Assembly (NCBI RefSeq): GCF_001466725.1
Contig: NZ_CP013650.1
Coordinates: forward strand, 682,001-746,000
Reading direction: 5' to 3'
Length of the DNA: 64,000 bases
Source: Lacimicrobium alkaliphilum
Lineage (GTDB): Bacteria > Pseudomonadota > Gammaproteobacteria > Enterobacterales > Alteromonadaceae
Shown: positions 48,570-56,158 of the stretch, in pieces
How the letters are laid out: every line of letters begins with the position of its first letter
Numbering within the stretch: position 1 is the stretch's first letter
Program-made: the position numbers and the translations under genes
Notes under the pieces: model-generated
The model's input: only the letters and a program-made list of their open reading frames with translations
Told to the model about the DNA's origin: nothing
The model's database searches: none

Positions 48570-49042
48570 AGCTGGTGTTTGGTAAGGGGGATAAAAAATG
48601 TGGCCTTCTTACCTGTATTCGCGATGATGGCAGTCAAACCAGCAGTGTGTTGCCAGAGCATGGAATATTGCCCCACGACCTGATCCATTATGTGGTAGAA
48701 AAACATTTCAAGATGGACGGAGCCTTTTATGCGCAGGTAAAAGCGGGCGCTAATATTAACTTCAGTCTTGAGCACAACCAGGCCTCACGATCTGTCGGTG
48801 ATACGTTGCAATCCTGGCAAACTGAGTCATTGGTTGAGGCGTTGCAGGCACTCATGTGGAGTGGAAACTACAGTTACACAGACTTCAGTTACCTGGTCGA
48901 ACAGGCGTGTCAGGCCAGGAAGATACCGCTTCCGACAGACATGAGCGAGTCACTGTTTGTTGCCATATGCGCTGAAATATATGTGTTGACTCAGCGTTGG
49001 CAGCGGTTGCCAGTCGGTGGCAATATCGAGTTGATATTCTGA
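48566..49042 (+). CDS. Uncharacterised protein with a PHDLIHY motif
   Basis: 158-aa cytosolic protein, translationally coupled to the hydrolase. It contains CIRDDGSQT and LPHDLIHYVVEKHF, a pattern I have seen in small uncharacterised families, with a helical C-terminal half. No catalytic role assigned. It lies 108 bp upstream of the Ser/Thr kinase. Confidence 0.75.
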   Translation: MKLVFGKGDKKCGLLTCIRDDGSQTSSVLPEHGILPHDLIHYVVEKHFKMDGAFYAQVKAGANINFSLEHNQASRSVGDTLQSWQTESLVEALQALMWSGNYSYTDFSYLVEQACQARKIPLPTDMSESLFVAICAEIYVLTQRWQRLPVGGNIELIF

Positions 49043-49150
49043 ACCGCGTTGATTGACGAAGTGATTTGGCAGTGAGCCTGCAGAGGCTTTGTATGGGGAA
49101 ATATCAACCACCTTTGTTCCGGATAGAAAAGCGATAGGGAGTACAAAACA

Positions 49151-51367
49151 GTGCAATCAGACGACCTCCTGTTGACCGGTGGTGGCAATATCAGTCCGAC
49201 TCCACAGCTTGGAGGGCTGGCGGCCGCACAGGCTATGCTTGGAAACAGAATTGCCGGTTTCAGCTTAGATAAGGTGCTGGCCGTTTCCCATCAGTCCTGG
49301 GTGTTTCTGGCCCTGAAAACTGAAGACAATGTTCGGCAACAGGTCGTGGTAAAGCTGTTACCACCTTCTACATTTAGTGCTTTGCAGCAGCAACTGTTCG
49401 AGCGGGAAAAGCAATTACTGGCCAGCTTGTCTCATCCTGGCATTGCGGCTTTTATCGATGCAGGCAGGGCTGATAGTGGCTGTTCCTATATCGTCATGGA
49501 GTATATCGAAGGCACCGATATTCGCCGATATTGTGACAGTAAGCGACTGTCGGTCTCTCAGCGGGTTCAGATGATTGTTAAGGTGCTGGACATACTGAAA
49601 TTTGCGCATTCCAGACTGATCATTCACCGTGACCTGAAACCGTCTAATATCCTGGTGACAGAAGACGGCTATATCAAGTTGCTGGATTTTGGTATCGGCA
49701 AACTCATTGATGACGTCAATGATGAACGCGCCGACAATACGCTGATTTTTACACCTCAGTACGCGGCCCCTGAACAATTGTGTAACCAGCGGGTGTCGGC
49801 AGCCACAGATATTTATCAACTGGGACATGTACTCTATAAGCTGCTAGCTGGCGCACCGGCCTTCGATGTGGGTGAGGGGAATATCGCCGAACTGTATCAG
49901 GCTATACTAAAAAGTGACCCGCCGCCGCCTTCACTGCGTTTCAGGCGATTGGCGTCCGGATTGGGCAAGCGGCGTATTGCGCGCCGTCGACAATCGTCAA
50001 TCGGCGACCTGAGTAAGACACTTGACGCGGACCTGGACAAAATCACTCTTAAGGCTATTGAGAAACAGCAAGAGCGCCGATACCTGACAACCGATGCCTT
50101 CAGCCAGGATTTGCATAACTGGCTGGAAGGAAGACCGATCTCTTTGTCACATCATCTGTGGACCTACCGTTTACGCAAGTATATTTGGCGTCATCGACAG
50201 GTAGTGGGTGTATCTGTGCTGTTCCTGTTGCTGCTGGCAGGTGGGTTGATCAATCATCTTTCCCGGTTACAGCAGGCCCAGCAACAGACAGCTCTTCAGG
50301 CCAGAAAAGCTGAAGATGTCGCAAGTTTTCTGACTGATATGCTGTTGATGATGGATGTGAGCCTGGATGATGCGGCCCTTCCCAGTATGGCCGACCTGGT
50401 AGACTATGCTGGTGAGCGCCTGAATGAAGCCAAAGATATGCAAGAGGATGTGCGGGCCAGGCTGGCAGTGATTGTTGCAAATGCCCAGGGGCGACTGCAG
50501 CAATATGAGCAAGCCAGGCAAACCCTGGAGACCCATACCGGGATCCTGGCCTGGCTCAACGATGATGACAGGATAGCGGATGCGCGCGTTGCGCTGGAAT
50601 ATGCAGAAGCGATATATGATGCCGGAAACTATCAGCAGACCCGGAAAATTCTTGACAAAATTAAGCTGGGTTCGTTGTCCTTGTCGTTTCCGCTTGATTA
50701 CCAGTTATATAAACTGGATGCGGAAGTAAGCCGTAAGGAAGGGGATTACGAGCAGGCGCTGGCCAGTGCCCGAAGGGCAAGACGGTTATTGGTCGAACAC
50801 CGCGGCGATGATCAGGCCGGAAGGGATATTAACAATCTGCTCGGTGGGATCCTGATAAACCTGCGTCTTTACGAACAGGCCACTGAAGCTTTCGAGCAGA
50901 GCCTGGCTCTGTCAAGAAAAATGGGCCAGCAAAGAGCCTTCGGAACTCTGGTTATCCAGAGCAATATGGCCATTTTGTATAACATCACCGGCAATACAGA
51001 GCGAGCCGAAGAGCTGGTCAGAGATAGTCTGGATAAGATGCGCGAATTTTTCCCCGAACGCTTTTCCAATATCGCCAGCCTGCTTAATACCTATGCGGTG
51101 GTGTTAAAGAACAAAGGTGATATTGACGCTGCCATTGGGCAGGTTAAACAAGCCATCGATATTTATCAGCGTCACTACGGCCCTGACTATGCAAAGCTGG
51201 TCTCCCCCTATTCCAATCTCAGTGAATGGTACCGACTTCAACAACAATGTGACCGGGCTCAGGTCGCTTATGAACAAGCAGCCCGTATCAACAATCTTGC
51301 TTTCCCGGATAAACCGCTGCCGGGTTTTGACTGCTACAGCGATGTGACCGATGAAACGATTTATTAA
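49151..51367 (+). CDS. Ser/Thr protein kinase with TM helix and TPR domain (PknT/EcfP-associated type)
   Basis: 738 aa. Kinase domain (about 35-310) with VAIK Lys68, catalytic HRDLKPSNIL (Asp161), DFG Asp179 and AAPEQL in the activation segment; the glycine loop is atypical. TM helix about 350-366. C-terminal TPR-like repeats (about 400-730; EQATEAFEQSLALSR, DIDAAIGQVKQAIDIYQ) may sense a protein or peptide outside the cytosol. GTG start, AGGGAG upstream. It is predicted to phosphorylate the ECF sigma factor encoded 2.7 kb downstream. Confidence 0.92.
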   Translation: MQSDDLLLTGGGNISPTPQLGGLAAAQAMLGNRIAGFSLDKVLAVSHQSWVFLALKTEDNVRQQVVVKLLPPSTFSALQQQLFEREKQLLASLSHPGIAAFIDAGRADSGCSYIVMEYIEGTDIRRYCDSKRLSVSQRVQMIVKVLDILKFAHSRLIIHRDLKPSNILVTEDGYIKLLDFGIGKLIDDVNDERADNTLIFTPQYAAPEQLCNQRVSAATDIYQLGHVLYKLLAGAPAFDVGEGNIAELYQAILKSDPPPPSLRFRRLASGLGKRRIARRRQSSIGDLSKTLDADLDKITLKAIEKQQERRYLTTDAFSQDLHNWLEGRPISLSHHLWTYRLRKYIWRHRQVVGVSVLFLLLLAGGLINHLSRLQQAQQQTALQARKAEDVASFLTDMLLMMDVSLDDAALPSMADLVDYAGERLNEAKDMQEDVRARLAVIVANAQGRLQQYEQARQTLETHTGILAWLNDDDRIADARVALEYAEAIYDAGNYQQTRKILDKIKLGSLSLSFPLDYQLYKLDAEVSRKEGDYEQALASARRARRLLVEHRGDDQAGRDINNLLGGILINLRLYEQATEAFEQSLALSRKMGQQRAFGTLVIQSNMAILYNITGNTERAEELVRDSLDKMREFFPERFSNIASLLNTYAVVLKNKGDIDAAIGQVKQAIDIYQRHYGPDYAKLVSPYSNLSEWYRLQQQCDRAQVAYEQAARINNLAFPDKPLPGFDCYSDVTDETIY

Positions 51368-51704
51368 CCTGTCTCACTGATATAAGACCGGACCGGTGCG
51401 GTCACAGTCTGTAACCCAATAGCCGCGCCCCCTCGTGGCACATCATTTCAGTTTTTCCCGTTTGATTAAAGGTGAGAAGGAATCGTGATTCCTGACACAT
51501 CGATTTCTGTGACTCTGTCAGGTCTTTTGTATTGACGGTCTGCGAATGTCAGAGCCGGTCAGCCCAGGTAAGACTCAGGAAGCAGTCTTGAGTACAGTCG
51601 GCACAGAGTCGGTATCTGGCGGAACTGCCAGGGTGCGGGTCACAGTGTTAAAAACATATTACTGGCTGATTGACTACATTCAGCCAGCGGAATTTAGGAA
51701 AACC
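51368..51704. other. 337-bp intergenic region
   Basis: Between the kinase and the second methyltransferase. It contains a small inverted repeat GACCG...CGGTC (about 51390-51405). A frame open from ATG 51546 would extend the methyltransferase by 53 residues but lacks a ribosome-binding site there. No gene is supported. Confidence 0.45.
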
Positions 51705-52772
51705 ATGAACGAAGAAATAGTTAATATCGACAAGGTGAATGAGTTTGTCGGCAAGGTGATGACGGATATCGGCGGCGCTTATGCGGTACTTTTGTCTTAT
51801 CTGGGAGATCAATCGGGTATTTACAAAACCCTGACCGAGTGCGGACCTGTTACCTGTGAAGAACTAGCCAGCAAGGCAAATGTCGATGCCCGTTACCTTT
51901 TGGAGTGGTTAAGTGCGCAGACTGCCGCCGGGTATATTGAGTATGATGAAACCAGCAATACCTTTTTTATGCTTCCGGAGAAAAGTATTGTGCTGGCTCA
52001 GGAAGGCCATCCGGCCTGTATGCAGGGGTTGTTCCAGCTAGTGGTCTCCCAACATGCTACCCATGAGAAGGCCTTGCACACATTTGTGTCAGGCGAGGGA
52101 CGGCCCTGGGGAGAGCATCACAGCTGTTGTTTCTGTGGGACTGATCGTTTCTTCCGCCCGGGCTATGAGGTAAACCTGATTACAGACTGGTTGCCCGCTC
52201 TGGATGGCATGATTGATAAGTTGCAAAACGGCGCCCGGGTGGCGGATGTGGGTTGTGGGCATGGCTCGTCCACTATACTGATGGCGGATGCCTTCAGAAA
52301 CAGCCATTTTATTGGCTATGATTTTCATTCTGAGTCTATTGCCTCAGCCTCCAAAAATGCAGACGAGAGGTTAAGCCATCCTAACTGGCAGTTTGTGGCC
52401 GCCGGGGCGGCGCAGATTGAAGAGGGGGATTTTGATCTGATCTGTCTGTTTGATGCTTTGCATGATATGGGTGACCCTGTTGGTATTGCCCGACATCTGC
52501 GCTCGAAGCTTAAAGCTGATGGCAGCCTGATGCTGGTAGAGCCTCTGGCAGGAGATAAATTAACTGACAATCTGCATCTGCTCGGTCAGGTGTGCTACTC
52601 GGCTTCTACACTGATCTGTACTCCCGCCTCTAAGGCGCAGGAAGTTGGTTTGGCGTTGGGCGCCCAGGCCGGGGAGAAAAAATTAACCGAAGTATTAAAA
52701 AGCGCAGGCTTTACCAGTGTAAAAAGGGTGGCGGAAACGGACATCAATATGGTGTTAGAAGCAAAGGTCTGA
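51705..52772 (+). CDS. Winged-helix class I SAM methyltransferase (paralogue)
   Basis: 355 aa. Same architecture as the 26834-27928 protein: winged helix (about 20-110, DARYLLEWLSAQTAAGYIEY), motif I VADVGCGHGSSTILMADAF, post-I FIGYDFHSESI, then LICLFDALHDMGDP. An internal Cys cluster HSCCFCGTDRF is notable. The start at ATG 51705 has AGGA six bases upstream; the longer frame from 51546 is less supported. Substrate unknown. Confidence 0.87.
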   Translation: MNEEIVNIDKVNEFVGKVMTDIGGAYAVLLSYLGDQSGIYKTLTECGPVTCEELASKANVDARYLLEWLSAQTAAGYIEYDETSNTFFMLPEKSIVLAQEGHPACMQGLFQLVVSQHATHEKALHTFVSGEGRPWGEHHSCCFCGTDRFFRPGYEVNLITDWLPALDGMIDKLQNGARVADVGCGHGSSTILMADAFRNSHFIGYDFHSESIASASKNADERLSHPNWQFVAAGAAQIEEGDFDLICLFDALHDMGDPVGIARHLRSKLKADGSLMLVEPLAGDKLTDNLHLLGQVCYSASTLICTPASKAQEVGLALGAQAGEKKLTEVLKSAGFTSVKRVAETDINMVLEAKV

Positions 52773-52923
52773 CAGACCTGAGATGAACCAGACAGCCCGT
52801 TACCGGACTGTCTGTCTTTGTGTTAAAGCCCTTGAGATTAAAAGCCAAAACAAACCGGGCAATCCCGTCACAAAATCAGAGCATTCTGCGTAAACCTCCA
52901 TATGACTTTTACCGGAGAGCACT

Positions 52924-53523
52924 ATGAGGATTCCCGAAATCAATATTCGTCCCGCTAAACGCACCGATGCGCTCGATCTTGCGCAGTTGATAGACATTGC
53001 CGGGGAAGGCATACCCTCGTATTTGTGGCAGCAGTCTTGTGAGAAAGGGCAGATGGCACTGGAATATGGCTGTATGCGTGCGCAACGGGAAAGTGGGGGA
53101 TTTTCCTACCGCAATGCCAGAGTCGCCACACTTAATAATGAAGTGGTGGGTATGATTCTGGATTACCCGATTTCTAATCCCACAGAACAGGATCTGAAAG
53201 AACTGCACACCTTGCCAGAGGTCGTAAGGCCATTTGTTGAACTGGAGTATCAGGCAGGTGAGAGTTATTACATCAATGCCCTGGCGGTGTATGCGCCGCG
53301 TCGACACCTCGGGATTGGTAAGCAGTTGTTAAAGACAGCACAGAAAATAGCGGTACAAAAAGGCTGTCATAAGCTTAGTGTGGAGGTGTTTTCTGAAAAC
53401 CAGGGAGCGGTAGCCTTGTACAAAAAAATGGGTTTCGAGGTAACCGCTTCGACACCGGTTTTACTGCATCCCTGTCCACCCTATTACGATCAGGATGTGT
53501 TGCTGATGACTAAGCCTTGTTGA
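52924..53523 (+). CDS. GNAT N-acetyltransferase
   Basis: 199-aa single-domain GNAT. IRPAKRTDALDLAQLIDIAG starts the fold; YINALAVYAPRRHLGIGKQL carries the Q/R-x-x-G-x-G/A acetyl-CoA loop, and VEVFSENQGAVALYKKMGF the C-terminal helix. GGAG upstream of the ATG. Possible regulon member; acceptor unknown. Confidence 0.88.
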   Translation: MRIPEINIRPAKRTDALDLAQLIDIAGEGIPSYLWQQSCEKGQMALEYGCMRAQRESGGFSYRNARVATLNNEVVGMILDYPISNPTEQDLKELHTLPEVVRPFVELEYQAGESYYINALAVYAPRRHLGIGKQLLKTAQKIAVQKGCHKLSVEVFSENQGAVALYKKMGFEVTASTPVLLHPCPPYYDQDVLLMTKPC

Positions 53524-53620
53524 GCGATGGTGACTGTTCTGAATCTGTATCCGGTAAATGTCACTTAATTATACTGTTCTGCGTTATATAAGTATTTGCA
53601 GTAACAAACCGGGAGGAAAA

Positions 53621-54085
53621 ATGACTGTCAAACATCAAATATCCAATCGAGCTTCTCTGAATGATCAACATTTTCAGGTGCTGATGGAGAGTGGACAATA
53701 TCCTTTGTCTGAGTTTGACCACGAGGCCCACCTGCGACTTGCCTATGTGTGTCTGATATCAAGGGATGTGGTGATGGCACTGGATTACTGCAGAGATGTG
53801 ATCAACAGGTTGCTGCGTCTGAATAAGGTGGATCCACATAAGTATCACGAAACTATAACCTGCGCCTGGTTAATGACGGTTCGTCAGCGAATGTCTGACA
53901 GCCCGTCTACTGACAGCTTTGCGTCTTTTATCCGCCAGCATCCTGAGTTAACAGATAACCGGCTAATCCGGCGCCATTATTCAGATTCCAGATTGTTTTC
54001 ACCCCTGGCGCGGGAGCATTTTTTGCTGCCAGACAAACAACCCTTTGGCTGGGTCAGTCCTTCTTCTCTCGGCTCAGCTGTGTAA
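53621..54085 (+). CDS. Uncharacterised FDHEAHLRLAY protein
   Basis: 154-aa soluble protein. Start at ATG 53621 with GGGAGG five bases upstream; the frame is open further but without a signal. It contains SEFDHEAHLRLAYVCL and KYHETITCAWL, a His-rich pattern (HxxHxR...YHxT) of a widespread uncharacterised family that I cannot name with certainty. Convergent with the sigma factor, 15 bp apart. Confidence 0.78.
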   Translation: MTVKHQISNRASLNDQHFQVLMESGQYPLSEFDHEAHLRLAYVCLISRDVVMALDYCRDVINRLLRLNKVDPHKYHETITCAWLMTVRQRMSDSPSTDSFASFIRQHPELTDNRLIRRHYSDSRLFSPLAREHFLLPDKQPFGWVSPSSLGSAV

Positions 54086-54100
54086 CCCAGTTATGTATTT

Positions 54101-54664
54101 TCAGTTAGTACTCAACTTAGACTGAATCAGCTCTTTGGCCTCATTCCACCGGCGTTGTACGGTACGTCGCGAAACATTCAGCGCCTCAGATACCTCTTCA
54201 TTGGTCAGGCCGACGTAGTATTTCAATTCGATGATTTTTACCAGTTGCGGGTTCGCTTCATCCAGTTCAGACAGAACCTCGTTGACCAGAATGACCTGTT
54301 TCTCCTGGCTGGTATCGGCGCAGAGCTCCTCGGTGTAGGTCACTTCCTGTGCATTACCACCTCGCTTGGCCGCACTCTGGCCTCTGGCTATATCCACCAT
54401 AATCTGGCGCATGGCCGTTGAGGCAACTGCAAAAAAGTGATCCCGGTTATGCCAGGTTTGTTCATTAGTGAACAACTTTAAAAATGATTCATGAACTAAT
54501 ACAGTGGGACTCAGGTCGTTACTGCTGGATTGTTTGAGCCTGACGCACGCCGCTTTGCGCAACTGATGATAAATTTTGCTCATCAACTGGTTTTGTTCGA
54601 GCTGAGATTTTTCCTGATACGCATTTAACGCCAGGGTCAGCTCTTCTTCAGCAATAGATTTCAT
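54101..54664 (-). CDS. ECF sigma factor of the kinase-activated (ECF43-like) type
   Basis: 187 aa with region 2 (about 25-95) and region 4 (about 125-182, GLTNEEVSEALNVSRRTVQRRW). In ordinary ECF factors region 2.2 carries an acidic D-A-E-D block before LVQETF. Here it is SPTV before LVHESF, with Thr54 in the Glu position. In V. parahaemolyticus EcfP, phosphorylation of a Thr at this place by PknT supplies the negative charge needed for RNA polymerase binding. The two nearby kinases and the divergent phosphatase support the same mechanism. Confidence 0.88.
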   Translation of the reverse strand: MKSIAEEELTLALNAYQEKSQLEQNQLMSKIYHQLRKAACVRLKQSSSNDLSPTVLVHESFLKLFTNEQTWHNRDHFFAVASTAMRQIMVDIARGQSAAKRGGNAQEVTYTEELCADTSQEKQVILVNEVLSELDEANPQLVKIIELKYYVGLTNEEVSEALNVSRRTVQRRWNEAKELIQSKLSTN

Positions 54665-54741
54665 CCAATTTGCTCCATATTCGTCACGCTTTGAGGCTAA
54701 ATTGCGTATAGGTTAATAAGATTAAAGTCGGGAGCTTCAAT

Positions 54742-55518
54742 TTGCTACCTCACCTTTTGGTAAATAAGGACAACTCTGACGGGCGTTTCATGGTGTTTGG
54801 TGATGTGCACGGCCAATACTCAAGCTTAATGCATCTTTTACAATATCTAAACTATCAGAACACTGAAGATCAATTATTGTTCGTCGGAGATCTGATTGAC
54901 CGCGGGGCTGACTCTCTGGCTTGCCTGGAATTACTGCATGAGCAGGGTGTTTACTCATGTTTAGGCAACCATGAACAGATGGCTCTGGACAGCATTAAAG
55001 ATAGCAGCGGTCTGATGCACGAGTTCTGGTCTGCCAATGGTGGCTGGTGGTTTGACGCTTTGTCAGAGGATAAGCAGCAGCGGGTAGAAGCGCTGATTAA
55101 AGATCATATGGCATATACCCTAGAGTTTCACTGGCAGAATAAGCGTATCGGTCTGGTTCATGCCGATTTTCCAGAAGATCTGAACTGGCATGATCTGCAC
55201 AAACCCGGCGTTGAGATAAAAAAAGTGCATCTGAATCAGATGCTATGGTCACGTACCCGAGTTCGGGGGCATGTCAAAGGCGCTGTTCAGGGGATCGATC
55301 TTGTTGTTGCCGGACACACTATGCTGGAACAGGCCGAACTGTCAGACAATATGTTTTTTCTCGACACAGGTGCTGCAGCGATGAACAGAAAAACGGAGTT
55401 ATCACAGCCCCGCCTATCTGTGCTGGTATTCGGGAAAGAGATTAATCTTTACAGTATTGATCACATCGGTGAAGTCAGGGAACACCCACATTCCATTAAT
55501 GCGTTCTGGTCAGAGTAG
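54742..55518 (+). CDS. PPP-family protein phosphatase (PrpA-like)
   Basis: 258-aa calcineurin-like metallophosphatase. The metal-binding motifs of the PPP family are all present: GDVHGQY, GDLIDRGAD, GNHEQMAL, and downstream His in VHADFPED and VVAGHTML. Lambda-phosphatase-type protein phosphatases dephosphorylate Ser/Thr. TTG start with GGGAG seven bases upstream. Divergent from the sigma gene by 77 bp. Likely reverses kinase action on the sigma factor; inferred. Confidence 0.88.
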   Translation: MLPHLLVNKDNSDGRFMVFGDVHGQYSSLMHLLQYLNYQNTEDQLLFVGDLIDRGADSLACLELLHEQGVYSCLGNHEQMALDSIKDSSGLMHEFWSANGGWWFDALSEDKQQRVEALIKDHMAYTLEFHWQNKRIGLVHADFPEDLNWHDLHKPGVEIKKVHLNQMLWSRTRVRGHVKGAVQGIDLVVAGHTMLEQAELSDNMFFLDTGAAAMNRKTELSQPRLSVLVFGKEINLYSIDHIGEVREHPHSINAFWSE

Positions 55519-55652
55519 ACACATCCCCGAGCTGTATTCCACACATTGGCACAGAGTTTAAACAGATTGCGTTGATATAAAGAGGCGCCTGTTATCTGTT
55601 TTTAAACCCAGACAGCGCCATTAATGAATTCAGCTCAAAAGGAAATAAGTCT

Positions 55653-56030
55653 ATGAAACTATCAGGTGTGATAACTACAGTTATTCTGACGACATTACTT
55701 GCAACAGGTTGCGCGACTGATATGAAGTCCAAGTATGCCAGTCTGGATAAATTGTCTGATACAGATCGCAACAACGCGTTAAAGGAGTGTTTCATGGAAG
55801 AAAATAAACCTGATCGGCAGGATTGCATTGCCAGATATGCAGACCCCGCCATTGGCTACAAGTGTGAACGTATTCAGGTCACGGGTACACGCTTTGGAAC
55901 AAGGGTTTGCTCTACTAAACGTCAGCGTGATGAAGTGGCCAGAAACAGCCAGGAAGCGTTCAGTCAGGCACAAATGCGTAATAAGTTCACTAAGGACCAG
56001 GTCGCTCCACCTCAGGGCGGTAAAAAGTAG
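55653..56030 (+). CDS. Small Cys-rich lipoprotein, copy 1
   Basis: 125-aa lipoprotein: signal with lipobox ATGC (Cys about 20). The mature part has four Cys in ECFMEENKPDRQDCIA, YKCERIQVTGTRFGTRVC, likely two disulfides, and a basic Gln/Lys tail. AAGGAAA ribosome-binding site. It is a close paralogue of 61075-61443, and the two flank the second kinase and the TonB receptor. Function unknown. Confidence 0.85.
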   Translation: MKLSGVITTVILTTLLATGCATDMKSKYASLDKLSDTDRNNALKECFMEENKPDRQDCIARYADPAIGYKCERIQVTGTRFGTRVCSTKRQRDEVARNSQEAFSQAQMRNKFTKDQVAPPQGGKK

Positions 56031-56158
56031 GTGGTGCCTTTTTACTACCCAAGGTTTACGCGCGTTACCAGTTAGATAGCCTTTTGAAAAGCCCGGACTT
56101 GTGTTTGGGCGTTCTGGTGAGTTCCTGCCGATAAGTCTAAGATAAACAGAAATCAACG

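Noticed and set aside
51546..51704. 53-residue N-terminal extension of the second methyltransferase
   Set aside because: No Shine-Dalgarno at 51546, and the paralogue lacks the extension; AGGA precedes ATG 51705.
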